A stretch of DNA of 64,000 nucleotides from Andreesenia angusta (lineage in GTDB: Bacteria; Bacillota; Clostridia; Tissierellales; Gottschalkiaceae): positions 397,448-461,447 of the forward strand of contig NZ_MKIE01000001.1 of assembly GCF_001855385.1 (NCBI RefSeq). Direction: 5' to 3'. The position numbers and the translations under genes were made by a program. Numbering within the stretch: position 1 is the stretch's first letter; each line of letters opens with the position of its first letter. The notes beneath the pieces are model-generated. The model was not told the origin of the DNA and ran no database searches. It worked only from the letters and a program-made list of their open reading frames with translations. Positions 48,314-56,648 of the stretch are shown piece by piece.

Positions 48314-48637
48314 ATGTTAGAAAAACTATCGAAATTAGTAGATCTTTCAAGTAAGCCAGTTGGCTACTTAGATGGTAAAGAAATTCAGGTTTTAGCCATA
48401 GTTGAAGAAAATCCAAGTAGCAATACTTATTTTTTAAGAATTAAAACCGACAAAGAGACTTTAAGTGAACTCGACAAGACAATCGACACTAAGCCTGTTT
48501 CTTTTGCTATCTCAATTAAAGATGGCGGTGAATTTTCTTTTGATATAGATATTATTCGAAAGTATACTAGGGCACCGGCTGATCTTGAAGACAAAGTATA
48601 TAACAGCCACTATGTTGTAAAAGAAAGTGTGCTATAG
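48314..48637 (+). CDS. Small hypothetical protein
   Basis: A 107-residue soluble protein without signal or membrane segment, and with no family I recognise. TTGGAGGG lies 8 nt before the ATG, and a terminator follows, so it is a real single-gene unit. AT-richer than its left neighbours; it opens the accessory region. Confidence 0.7.
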   Translation: MLEKLSKLVDLSSKPVGYLDGKEIQVLAIVEENPSSNTYFLRIKTDKETLSELDKTIDTKPVSFAISIKDGGEFSFDIDIIRKYTRAPADLEDKVYNSHYVVKESVL

Positions 48638-48648
48638 ATATAGACTAG

Positions 48649-48676
48649 GCAATCCCATATGGGGTTGCTTTTTTGC
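48649..48676 (+). terminator. Intrinsic terminator
   Basis: GCAATCCC-ATAT-GGGGTTGC hairpin (one G-U pair), followed by six T's. Confidence 0.88.
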
Positions 48677-48754
48677 TTGCTATTGGCATATTTGCGTAAT
48701 AAGATTACTTTAACGGAGGCAATATTTAATAAATCAAAGGAAGACTTTATTATA

Positions 48755-48806
48755 AAAAATTGCACCTCCAAGCATTAGGTTTTACCTAACACTGGAGGTG
48801 CAATTA
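48755..48806 (-). terminator. Intrinsic terminator of the alcohol dehydrogenase gene
   Basis: ATTGCACCTCCA pairs with TGGAGGTGCAAT around an inner TTAGGT/ACCTAA stem; on the minus strand a T6 run follows. Confidence 0.9.
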
Positions 48807-48820
48807 ATATATTTTCTGGA

Positions 48821-49987
48821 TTAGAAGTTTACTTTCTCTCCGTTGTAAGTGCAGATGAAAAGCTGCTTCATCTCTTCTACAGATATCTCCCTTGGATTTG
48901 TGCCAGTACAAGGGTCTCCCACTGCTCCGGCAGCTATTTCGTTGAGACTGCTGTTGAAGTCCTCTTCGCTTACTCCGAACTCCTTAAGTGTTGACGGTAT
49001 ATTCATCTCTTTGTTGAAGTCTTGTACCATCTCTACAAGTGAGTCAACAAGCTCGTCTTCACTGCTTCCTGCAAGTCCAAGTCTTCTTGCTATGTCAGCA
49101 TATATTGCTCCCGCCTCTTTTCTGTTGAAATCTATCACGTAAGGAAGGTATATTGCATTGGCACATCCATGAGGTATGCTGAATATCTTTCCTGTCTTGT
49201 GAGCCATGCTGTGTACTATTCCAAGTATTGCATTCGAGAATGACATTCCAGCAAGGCACTGAGCTATATGCATTTCGCTTCTAGCGTCCCTGTCTCCTTT
49301 GTAAGACTCTATAAGGTTCTCTTTTATCATCTCTATAGACTTCATAGCGAGTGCGTCTGTAAAAGCGTTTCTAACTGTTGACGCATATGCCTCGAATGAG
49401 TGTGTAAGTGCGTCCATTCCAGTATGAGCCACAAGGCTTGCAGGCATAGTCTGAGCCATGTCTGTGTCCACTATCGCCATGTCCGGAGTTATGTTGTAGT
49501 CCGCTATAGGGTATTTCACTCCAGTCTTGTTGTCTGTGATGACAGAGAACGATGTAACCTCAGTTCCTGTCCCGCTTGTAGTTGGTATAGCCACAAATCT
49601 AGCCTTTGTTCTCAGTGTTGGCAGGTTGAAAGGCTTGGCCGCCTCTTCGAAAGTGAAGTTAGGGTGTTCGTAGAATATCCACATTGCCTTAGCGGCATCT
49701 ATTGGAGATCCCCCTCCTATTCCAACTATAAGGTCAGGGCCGAACTCGTTCAGAACTTCAACACCTTTCATAACTGTCTCTACCGATGGATCAGACTCAA
49801 CGCCTTCTATGACTCTAGTCTCTATTCCCGCTTCCTTGAGGTTGTTTTCTATCTTCTCAAGCACTCCTGTAGTTCTTATAGCTCCTCCTCCTATAACGAG
49901 AACAGCCTTCTTAGCTTCCAGGTTTTTAAGCTCCGATATAACTCCCTCTCCAAAGTATACGTCTCTTGGTACTGTAAATCTTGCCAT
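48821..49987 (-). CDS. Iron-containing alcohol dehydrogenase
   Basis: A 388-residue group III dehydrogenase. The NAD-binding region has GGGSPIDAAKAMW and IPTTSGTGTEVTSFSVI; the iron site is visible as SMAHKTGKIFSIPHGCANA with its histidines. It interconverts an alcohol (butanol, 1,3-propanediol or similar) and its aldehyde; the substrate is not readable. The ATG at 49987 follows GGAGGAGATTT. Single-gene unit. Confidence 0.93.
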   Translation of the reverse strand: MARFTVPRDVYFGEGVISELKNLEAKKAVLVIGGGAIRTTGVLEKIENNLKEAGIETRVIEGVESDPSVETVMKGVEVLNEFGPDLIVGIGGGSPIDAAKAMWIFYEHPNFTFEEAAKPFNLPTLRTKARFVAIPTTSGTGTEVTSFSVITDNKTGVKYPIADYNITPDMAIVDTDMAQTMPASLVAHTGMDALTHSFEAYASTVRNAFTDALAMKSIEMIKENLIESYKGDRDARSEMHIAQCLAGMSFSNAILGIVHSMAHKTGKIFSIPHGCANAIYLPYVIDFNRKEAGAIYADIARRLGLAGSSEDELVDSLVEMVQDFNKEMNIPSTLKEFGVSEEDFNSSLNEIAAGAVGDPCTGTNPREISVEEMKQLFICTYNGEKVNF

Positions 49988-50005
49988 TTTAAATCTCCTC
50001 CTCAT

Positions 50006-50260
50006 GGTTTCATTTTATTTGAATTTAAGTTTTTTATCGCATGTGTCCTTCGACAATTCTTATTATACGGGCTCGCTGAAACATAGTGAAGAAGGCACTT
50101 TTCGGTATGGCAGTTCCCAAAAGGTATGAATTTAGTATTGGAGCTGAAATATTTTGAAAAGTTTTTTGAAATAGGAGTACAGTTCACACTACCGACATAT
50201 TACTGGCAAATAAACATCACAGTAAATGGAATAAAAAAGATTACTTGCAATATCTAACGA
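50006..50260. other. Non-coding region upstream of the alcohol dehydrogenase
   Basis: A TATAAT on the minus strand near 50058-50064 could serve the dehydrogenase. Nothing else is recognised. Confidence 0.35.
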
Positions 50261-50395
50261 CTAAGAATTCTTTTTAATATATATTCTCAATGCTTTTATA
50301 ATTAATACTGCTATATAGATGCCTAGTCCTAATAATGCAACATATATAACTAATAGCATATAGGGGAGTATCGATGGCATAATACCTATTTCCAC
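50261..50395 (-). CDS. 44-residue single-span membrane peptide
   Basis: A GTG at 50395 follows AGAGGTGAGG and opens a 44-codon frame. The peptide has one long hydrophobic helix (LPYMLLVIYVALLGLGIYIA) and a basic tail ending KKNS. The clear ribosome site and amphipathic layout support a real small protein; holin-like, type I toxin-like or regulatory roles are all possible. Confidence 0.5.
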   Translation of the reverse strand: MEIGIMPSILPYMLLVIYVALLGLGIYIAVLIIKALRIYIKKNS

Positions 50396-50441
50396 TAGTC
50401 CTCACCTCTCTTTTAAATTCATATTTTCTAACCACTGTGAA

Positions 50442-50669
50442 CTACCCATAGTATAGCCAATTTCCAGAGGAAACCCAAATGTTCCCATTGCCAAATATCA
50501 CAAAAGGCTTACCCTTTGTCCTAGAGTAAATAGCCATTCTCAAAGTCTGCTTTTACACTTTAGTGAAATCCCATATCTAAAACGACCCTTTAGGGATAGT
50601 TTAAGGTTATCAATTTTCTACCCAGTATATCCAGTCGCCAGAAGTCCGTATTTTGCTTGTTTTAATTTC
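50442..50669 (-). pseudogene. Two tail-like gene remnants
   Basis: Two short minus-strand frames end in similar peptides. The frame 50442-50537 (31 codons) ends NIWVSSGNWLYYG, and 50610-50669 ends TSGDWIYWVEN. Neither has a convincing start. The shared SG(N/D)W(L/I)Y pattern suggests duplicated 3' ends of a lost surface or lipoprotein gene. Confidence 0.3.
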
Positions 50670-50704
50670 TTAGCGTATAATTTGTCGGAAATGCTGGCTC
50701 TACC

Positions 50705-51490
50705 CTACTTAAAAATCTTAATTGTTTCCGTCAGACAAGCTGTTCCCTCAGGAATATTTAAATAGCCATCATCATTTAGTTTAAATTCTTTTCCGTCTAT
50801 TATAAATAGAGAGTCTTTTGTATAGCCCTCTTTAAAAAAGTTGCTAGTATTAAATGCGTGCCTATGCCCTTCTGATTGATGTTTTGAATATATCTTGCCG
50901 TTTTCTAATAAGTAAAATTCATTAGTCTTGCTTCCATTTTTGATTTTAAAAAATCCTGGCTCGATGCCAACACGCGAAAGTATGTCCTTAGCTTCATTTT
51001 CTTTATAACTTAAATTGACTAATAGGGCGGTACTATCTCTTGACAGATAAGTGAAAAATTTTTCTATTCTATCAATTTCTTTTAGATGTGATGTAGCAAT
51101 TGAGTCTGAGCTAATTCCCAACTCAATGAAAGGCATAGTTACATGACCATATTCGTCAGTAGTTAAAATCATTTTTTCTCCATTGCTGCTCTGGAAGTTG
51201 TAGTATGTACCTTTTTTAAACTCAAGAATATTATCTTTTGATTTTAAAAGATTTGTTTCTTCATCATTCACTCTTTTCATAGAGATGATTTTTTCATAAT
51301 TAAGACTGAGCTGTTGTGCCGTATTCGAAATGAAAACACTGTCTCTTTTATTTTGAAAATAGCTAGATTTCGAATGATTGTTATAATGTTTATTCAATGC
51401 CTTAGTGTTAGAGTGCGTAGACTTGTTACCAGTAAGATTATTATAATTGTTTATGCTCATTAGTAATTTAAAGTTATCATTTAATTTCAA
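50705..51490 (-). CDS. Hypothetical protein, AT-rich
   Basis: A 261-residue, Asn/Ser/Lys-rich soluble protein. I do not recognise the family. Residues about 45-60 (RDSVFISNTAQQLSLN) recall the serine-rich linkers of flagellar or secreted proteins. The TTG at 51490 is chosen because AAGGAG lies 8 nt upstream; GTG at 51499 falls on the site itself. Two short peptide frames precede it in the same direction. Confidence 0.55.
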   Translation of the reverse strand: MKLNDNFKLLMSINNYNNLTGNKSTHSNTKALNKHYNNHSKSSYFQNKRDSVFISNTAQQLSLNYEKIISMKRVNDEETNLLKSKDNILEFKKGTYYNFQSSNGEKMILTTDEYGHVTMPFIELGISSDSIATSHLKEIDRIEKFFTYLSRDSTALLVNLSYKENEAKDILSRVGIEPGFFKIKNGSKTNEFYLLENGKIYSKHQSEGHRHAFNTSNFFKEGYTKDSLFIIDGKEFKLNDDGYLNIPEGTACLTETIKIFK

Positions 51491-51676
51491 TAGAGCCACT
51501 CCTTTTTATTGAAGTATTGGATAGTTATATTGCTGTTTTACTAAATCTCTCAATAACTCTATCGCCCTGTTTTAGAAAAAGATTACACTTAATCTTATTT
51601 GGTGTCTCGCCAACATTTCCGACAAAACTCAGGCTAAGACATATTTTGATAATAAACGAGGAAAACTAAGTACTTA
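51491..51676. other. Intergenic region without a recognised gene
   Basis: AT-rich DNA upstream of the 261-residue hypothetical protein; it presumably carries its promoter. Confidence 0.3.
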
Positions 51677-51742
51677 TCAAATTATCGACAATATGACTAC
51701 TACTAGTAAAGCTAATCGATTTAAAGTAACTTTCTTTTTCAA
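51677..51742 (-). CDS. 21-residue hydrophobic peptide (possible truncated gene)
   Basis: TTG at 51742 preceded by AAGGAGATGG opens a 21-codon frame, KKKVTLNRLALLVVVILSII after the initiator, then TGA. It resembles a lone signal peptide, so it may be the stub of a lipoprotein gene or a real leader/signal peptide. Confidence 0.35.
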   Translation of the reverse strand: MKKKVTLNRLALLVVVILSII

Positions 51743-51768
51743 AGTGCCATCTCCTTTCAATCAAAATA

Positions 51769-51897
51769 TCAAACAACTCCAAGCGCTTTAACAATCATTT
51801 CAGCGACCTTTGATCTTGTGGCATCGCTGAAGGCATTTCCGATGGTCCCGATGCACAGTATCAGAGAAGCTGTGACTAGAGCCAGTTTTATTTTCAA
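51769..51897 (-). CDS. 42-residue secreted peptide or gene stub
   Basis: TTG at 51897 with AAAGGGG about 10 nt upstream. The product has a signal peptide (KLALVTASLILCIGTIGNAF), then SDATRSKVAEMIVKALGVV and stop. The post-signal part resembles the first residues of an SLH motif, so it may be a truncated surface protein. Confidence 0.4.
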   Translation of the reverse strand: MKIKLALVTASLILCIGTIGNAFSDATRSKVAEMIVKALGVV

Positions 51898-52055
51898 TTC
51901 CCAAAACCCCTTTTTAAGCGTATTACAATATCTTACTATAAAGGGCCTCTGTGGTCAAAAGACGGTTTTAAGGTGGACAGAGAACAATAATTGGTTATAA
52001 GTTTCCAGCTGGGTATACTATATCTGTAAGGCATAAGTCAATATATGTAAAGGGG

Positions 52056-52868
52056 ATGAAAGAGATGATTTTAAAGGTGCTACTGTTTAGTATAGCGGCA
52101 TTTATGCTCATGTCGTTTATATTAAAGAGGATCTTGGAAGACGAGGAGCAAGTCAAAAAAACCGAAGAAGCTGTAAAAGATAAAAAGCCTGTGGAAACTA
52201 GAACTAGGCCTTTGAACACTGGCTATAAAGAAGATATATACTATGATACAGAATTACCGTACAGGAATGTCAGTGAAGCCGATATAAAGGGTGCCAAGGG
52301 GGAATGTGACATATTCAGACTGTTGAAGAATGAAGGAGAGTCCAGGATACTGATGAACACATATATAAAAGCTGACGGAAAGCCCTCAGAAATAGACTTG
52401 ATAGCCATAAACAGAAGTGGAATACATGTATTCGAGTCCAAGAACTACAGTGGCTGGATATTTGGAAACGAGAAAGACAAGATGTGGACTCAGCTCTTGA
52501 GAAAAGACAAAAAATACCGCTTCTACAATCCAATAAGGCAGAACAGGGGTCATATAGGGGCGATAGACAGTCTTTTCAAAGGAAGGTACAGAGACAGAAC
52601 TTTCTCCTACATAGTATTCGGTAAAAGCTGTGAGCTGAAGAGTGTATCCTACAATCCTGAGAAAAGCGTGGTCGGAACACTAAAGGAATTCAACACTATA
52701 TACAGAAAGATAGCCCAGCTTCCAAAGCTACTGAGCGAGGGAGAAGTCGATTATATATACAGCACACTAGAAAAGCTGAGCGGACACAATGTGCCTAAGA
52801 GCGTAAAGGAGGAGCATCTCGACTATGTGGAGGGACTGAAAGAGAATGAGTGCCAGATGAGACAATAG
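52056..52868 (+). CDS. Membrane-anchored NERD domain protein
   Basis: A 270-residue protein with an N-terminal membrane helix (ILKVLLFSIAAFMLMSFIL), a charged linker, then a nuclease-related domain. NERD hallmarks are KGECDIFRLL, the acidic SEIDLIAINRSGIHVFESKNYSGWIFG in overlapping pieces, and QNRGHIGAI. NERD folds resemble restriction nucleases, but activity is rarely shown. AAAGGGGATG precedes the start, with a T-run terminator after the stop. Confidence 0.85.
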   Translation: MKEMILKVLLFSIAAFMLMSFILKRILEDEEQVKKTEEAVKDKKPVETRTRPLNTGYKEDIYYDTELPYRNVSEADIKGAKGECDIFRLLKNEGESRILMNTYIKADGKPSEIDLIAINRSGIHVFESKNYSGWIFGNEKDKMWTQLLRKDKKYRFYNPIRQNRGHIGAIDSLFKGRYRDRTFSYIVFGKSCELKSVSYNPEKSVVGTLKEFNTIYRKIAQLPKLLSEGEVDYIYSTLEKLSGHNVPKSVKEEHLDYVEGLKENECQMRQ

Positions 52869-52900
52869 AGATACTTAAAAAAAGTGTCTCTTTTTTTGCG
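52868..52900 (+). terminator. Intrinsic terminator
   Basis: GAGATACTT / AAGTGTCTC stem (one G-U), followed by seven T's. Confidence 0.85.
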
Positions 52901-52917
52901 AACATAAAGGCAAGCCT

Positions 52918-53030
52918 CTAGAATTGAGGTGCATCCATACAGGGGCCTAAAGGTGTCCTTTAGTACCCTATGGATAAAGTACGAACGTACATCCGCCTAT
53001 TCCCCACACGAAAGTAGGTCGTAAATATAT
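52918..53030 (+). ncRNA. Unidentified structured element upstream of a hypothetical gene
   Basis: Nested complementary segments: ATCCATA with TATGGAT, CTAAAGG with CCTTTAG around a TGT loop, then a GTAC/GTAC mini-hairpin and CCTA/TAGG. The region is GC-richer than its flanks and non-coding. It could be a leader RNA, a counter-transcript or a replication-type element; I cannot match it to a known family. Confidence 0.35.
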
Positions 53031-53095
53031 ATTAAAATATGCCCCATATACAGTTATAATATAATTATGGATACATGAAAGGAGTTTTTCAAGTT

Positions 53096-53527
53096 TTGTA
53101 CACAATTAGCGATTTAGTTAGAAAACATACAGCCAATAAAGCTACCGAACATTATCGATTCGGGCAAGAGCACGATGAAAGCGAGGCAAAATCCACATAT
53201 GATGCTGGGCCAGATACGCTTGATGAAGAGTCGGATTCGAACCAAGAAGAAATCAATCAATCGTCCCATGCTTACCGCGATACATCGTCGGACGCTGACT
53301 ACAGGGGGATTAATGCGGATACACTGCTGAATATAATGCATCAGAAAGATGCAGAGATTGAGAGACTTCACAGTGTAATTCAAAGCCTTAATAGCAATCT
53401 CGAAAAGGCGCTGGAGCTGAACAACAACAGTCAAATTTTGCTCCTGAACAAGCAGATAGCATCGGACAAGGAAAGCAAGGTCGGAGAAGCGGGCTTCTGG
53501 GGCAGGCTTTTCAGGAAAGGCAGATAA
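53096..53527 (+). CDS. Coiled-coil protein resembling plasmid replication-associated proteins
   Basis: A protein of about 143 residues. The N-terminus (YTISDLVRKHT) may be a remnant helix-turn-helix; a long acidic, low-complexity linker follows, then a coiled coil (QKDAEIERLHSVIQSLNSNLEKAL) and an aromatic/basic tail FWGRLFRKGR. This tail-plus-coil layout recalls DUF536-type replication accessory proteins. TTG at 53096 has AAAGGAG 11 nt upstream; ATG 53075 is an alternative. Confidence 0.5.
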   Translation: MYTISDLVRKHTANKATEHYRFGQEHDESEAKSTYDAGPDTLDEESDSNQEEINQSSHAYRDTSSDADYRGINADTLLNIMHQKDAEIERLHSVIQSLNSNLEKALELNNNSQILLLNKQIASDKESKVGEAGFWGRLFRKGR

Positions 53528-53607
53528 TGAAAACATAAAAACAAGGCCGCTCTTGACACTCCCCATAGCTAAAGTTATCAAGACCTAATTTAATATAAAT
53601 CCTAAAA

Positions 53608-53655
53608 AACAAGAGGACTAACATATCATACATATAAGATATATTAGTCCCCTTC
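53608..53655 (-). terminator. Intrinsic terminator
   Basis: GGACTAACATATC / GATATATTAGTCC stem, followed on the minus strand by a T-rich tract. Confidence 0.7.
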
Positions 53656-53677
53656 CAAATTGCTGGCTCGCAATATA

Positions 53678-53965
53678 CTAAGTTTGTGAAAAATAATATA
53701 TTATCAATACTACTATGCTAGGCAGGCCAAACATAGCTAGTTTAAATGCTCTGTTTATTCTACTATCACTCTCTTTCTCTGTTTCCACAGCAGTCCTTCT
53801 ATAAATATTGTCACTCATTAACCCAGAAAATATTCCTCCTAGCACTATACTTCCAAATCCTAAAATCTGCATCCCATAAAGAAATACGGCCTCACTCTTC
53901 ATTACAAACGAAGCCACTAGAACAAAAATCATTGATATCAGCCCAGCTATAAAAAACTTTACCAT
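53678..53965 (-). CDS. Small membrane protein, DUF5316-like
   Basis: A 95-residue protein with three hydrophobic segments. The centre IFSGLMSDNIYRRTAVETEKESDSRINRA matches my recollection of DUF5316 proteins, in which a charged loop follows a (F/L)SG motif. Function unknown. GGGGGAG precedes the ATG. Confidence 0.65.
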   Translation of the reverse strand: MVKFFIAGLISMIFVLVASFVMKSEAVFLYGMQILGFGSIVLGGIFSGLMSDNIYRRTAVETEKESDSRINRAFKLAMFGLPSIVVLIIYYFSQT

Positions 53966-54012
53966 GTGTCACTCCCCCTTAATTCATATTATCTAAAGTT
54001 TATGAGTTGTCT

Positions 54013-54636
54013 CTAGTCGGCAAACTTATCATCAATTTCTTTACGGTCATAATCGAGTATCCATGACTTCAGTTCTTTGTAAACTGGGAGCAATCTATCT
54101 TTGTCATAGGAAACAATATCAAGTCCCATATCATCATATAGTTGTAATATAACGTGACTCTGAACATCGACTATATATATGGATGAAACAAAATCTGCTG
54201 AACCACCAATATCACCTAGAATTATTTCATAAAAGACCTTATCAATAGGAATTTCACTCTTATTCAAGTCCCAGTAAAATTGAGTTTGGTTCATGGTGTC
54301 ACTTCCAGCTTCGACATACTCTGAAAGCTCTTCGTGGGGTAAAACTGGAGCAATTTTTCTAAAAAATAGATTTTTCAAGTTGATGCTCTCCTCTTCATTT
54401 TGAGGATTAACTTTCCAGACCAGAAACGAAGGAAACTTCAATCCGCTACGATATATGGTCATGGCACGATTTAAAGCATTTTCAATATATTCTTTTCTAG
54501 GTTCCATATTGCTGTCGTAGACATTGCCTACTCCTATTTCAAAGCGAATACCATATTCAGCATTATAAAAGAGTGGGGGATTAAGCGACTTCAATCCTAT
54601 TAGATTTAGCTCTTTGGTCACTTGCTCTTTAATCAA
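54013..54636 (-). CDS. DUF3885 family protein
   Basis: A 207-residue soluble protein with the DUF3885 landmarks: LFYNAEYGIRFEIGVG near the N-terminus, ENALNRAMTIY, and C-terminal LQLYDDMGLDIVSYDKDRLLPVYKELKSWILDYDR in overlapping parts. Function unknown. TTG at 54636 follows AAAGGCGGTGAC. Confidence 0.75.
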   Translation of the reverse strand: MIKEQVTKELNLIGLKSLNPPLFYNAEYGIRFEIGVGNVYDSNMEPRKEYIENALNRAMTIYRSGLKFPSFLVWKVNPQNEEESINLKNLFFRKIAPVLPHEELSEYVEAGSDTMNQTQFYWDLNKSEIPIDKVFYEIILGDIGGSADFVSSIYIVDVQSHVILQLYDDMGLDIVSYDKDRLLPVYKELKSWILDYDRKEIDDKFAD

Positions 54637-54893
54637 CTTTAAGTCACCGCCTTTAATGTACTGATACACATTATTTAATCATTGCGCGCTTAATAAAAAG
54701 CATTTGTGCAAGCTAACTACACCATAACGTATTTTCCATACAAAGGCAATAGGGGGATTTAAAAGCAGTATGGTCCTCGGCTCATCTAAACCTTAAAAGT
54801 CAGTCGATCTATTTTGCCTGCGCTAACTCTCGCTCTAAGCTGTAAAAAAAGACACCTCTCGGTGTCTTTTTTATGTCTAAATGAATGATACTC
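54637..54893. other. Intergenic region with terminator
   Basis: Apart from the terminator at 54844-54872, no gene or known RNA motif is recognised. Confidence 0.3.
54844..54872 (-). terminator. Intrinsic terminator of the FusB-like gene
   Basis: AAAAAGACACC / GGTGTCTTTTT stem with TCTC loop; on the minus strand a seven-T run follows. Confidence 0.88.
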
Positions 54894-55553
54894 CTACTCA
54901 ATGCCATTCACTGTTTTCAATATATCTTCAAGTCTTTCAATAGATGAAATTCGCGAATTACATTCATCACTATTTTTACATATACTGATTCCAATGGATT
55001 TGTAAGTGTCCCTTCCTGACTCCCTAGTTTTACATACAGGCGAGACAGATATAACTTCGCCATCTCTTCCCACATAGTTACAGAGTGCACATACATAAGA
55101 GTTTGTATTTTTTTGGCTTATTATACGGCAAGTCATGCCTAGAAGCACTCCATCTATGTCGTAGGCTATAAACATCTTTCTAGTAGAATTATCGGTCCAG
55201 CCTAGATATACCTTCTTGGCTTCAAGTGTTTCTAAGTCAGGGATATGGAGTTTCTTCTCTTTTTTGAATACCTTTAAAAGCTGGGACTTTGTCACACTTT
55301 TCATACCGAATGTGTACTTGTCTAGTCTAGACAAGTACGTATCGATATGCAGAGGATCACTTATTTTTGTTATATCAATAATCTCCTTTTCATCCTCAGT
55401 CAAGTTTTCGAAAGCAGACAGTATCTTTTCATTCAGATGTGCCTTAGTTACATTGATGATATTTTCATCTACAGAAGTTCTGAACGCACTATTCAAATTT
55501 TGTAGGCATTTTTTTATATAATTATAGCGGTGTTTTTCTATAAAACTGTTCAT
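54894..55553 (-). CDS. FusB/FusC family EF-G-binding protein
   Basis: A 219-residue protein. It has the helical N-terminal part (NSFIEKHRYNYIKKCLQNL) and the C-terminal treble-clef zinc finger (CALCNYVG, VSPVCKT, ICKNSDECN) of FusB-type proteins, which bind elongation factor G. In staphylococci this frees EF-G from fusidic acid; in other Firmicutes the family may have a housekeeping role. Resistance is inferred, not shown. Confidence 0.85.
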   Translation of the reverse strand: MNSFIEKHRYNYIKKCLQNLNSAFRTSVDENIINVTKAHLNEKILSAFENLTEDEKEIIDITKISDPLHIDTYLSRLDKYTFGMKSVTKSQLLKVFKKEKKLHIPDLETLEAKKVYLGWTDNSTRKMFIAYDIDGVLLGMTCRIISQKNTNSYVCALCNYVGRDGEVISVSPVCKTRESGRDTYKSIGISICKNSDECNSRISSIERLEDILKTVNGIE

Positions 55554-55615
55554 TTAATCTATCCTCTCTTTTCTTTTCGCTCAATTGAAATCATATCACC
55601 TTGTGGATCTGGATT

Positions 55616-55921
55616 TCAATCCCTAGAACGGTTCTGCTTTGTTTTCGAGAATAGATGCTTTGCTTGGCTTATTATTCTCCATATACTCTTTCTCGATAGA
55701 TAGTATTCCTGAGATAGCTCATCTACAGTAGTCCCTGAAGAGTATTTTTCATAGATTTCTAAATTTCTGACTTGTAGAATATTTTTGGCACCGCTCTTTT
55801 CGCCCCAAGCTTTGCGATTCATATCTTTCCTCGGGATATATAAGTACTCTCCGTCCACATACTTTTGCACCATCTCGAGTATGTCTTTTGGCAGCACATC
55901 TTTTGCTTTTACATATTTCAT
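55616..55921 (-). CDS. CD3324 family DNA-binding-like protein
   Basis: A protein of about 101 residues of the clostridial CD3324 family: KYVKAKDVLPKDILEMVQKYVDGEYLYIPR at the N-terminus in overlapping pieces, WGEKSG, and a C-terminal helix-turn-helix (TVDELSQEYYLSRKSIWRII). Probably a small regulator. The ATG at 55921 follows AGGAGCAAGG. Confidence 0.78.
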   Translation of the reverse strand: MKYVKAKDVLPKDILEMVQKYVDGEYLYIPRKDMNRKAWGEKSGAKNILQVRNLEIYEKYSSGTTVDELSQEYYLSRKSIWRIISQAKHLFSKTKQNRSRD

Positions 55922-56648
55922 TTCCTTGCTCCTCCGATTTAATGAAGTCTTAAAGCAAAGATTATAAAAGCTATGTGTCAAAAGCCCATATACAGCTAAT
56001 TAAAAAGACTAGGCTCCTAACAAATCATAGCTGATTTATGGTAATCTTTGCAGGAGCAAATCGATTTAAATTTGAATTTATATAGAACATTCATAAAAAC
56101 ACCCCCCAATATTTAATTTCAATTATATTATACCAGAGGGATATCAGTAGATTTTGATTTCTTCTTGGTGTTTTGAAAATGGCAAACATATGAAATAGCA
56201 ACTGATAACTATCTATATTATCCCCAATCTCTAAAGCTGTTAGAAGACAGCGACGGAATTGTATTGACAGGGTACCTGGAGAAAAAGACATTTCTAGGTA
56301 ATTATTGATAGAGCTTTTAGTTTAAATTAAAGTCTATCAATAGAATAGCGCAAACACTCTGTAACAATGTAGAAATTTATCTACATAGACTCTAGAATAA
56401 GCAATAAAGCTATATCATCAGGAAAGTGTTGAAGCATATATTTTTCTATATAAAAACTGCTTTTTGTTATATACTTATACATATGAAGGAGCGGTTTATA
56501 CAGGTTTCAGGCAAGTAAAATGGACAAATGTTACCGAACAGCTTCTAGTTATACATATATTTAACAGTATCGTGTTTTTGTTTTAAGGTAAGGAGGTTCT
56601 AAAGAGTTATATTAGGATTAAATAAAACTTTATTTAAGGAGGTAAGTT
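55922..56648 (+). promoter_or_regulatory. Long non-coding leader of the S-layer-type gene
   Basis: This 727-bp stretch holds no supported gene. On the plus strand it contains ATAGCGCAAAC at 56345-56355, a hairpin ATGTAGA/TCTACAT at about 56368-56387, AAAGCTAT at 56406-56413 (pairing with ATAGC) and GTTACCGAAC at 56530-56539. The pieces recall the GCAAA and GTTACCGA elements of class I c-di-GMP riboswitches. However, the spacing (about 190 nt) is too long and GACGCAAAGC is not conserved. AGGAGG at 56638-56643 serves the gene. Confidence 0.35.

Noticed and set aside
53233-53245. GGATTCGAACC resembles a tRNA T-loop complement.
   Set aside because: No D-arm, anticodon arm or acceptor stem can be folded around it on either strand, and it lies inside a coding frame.
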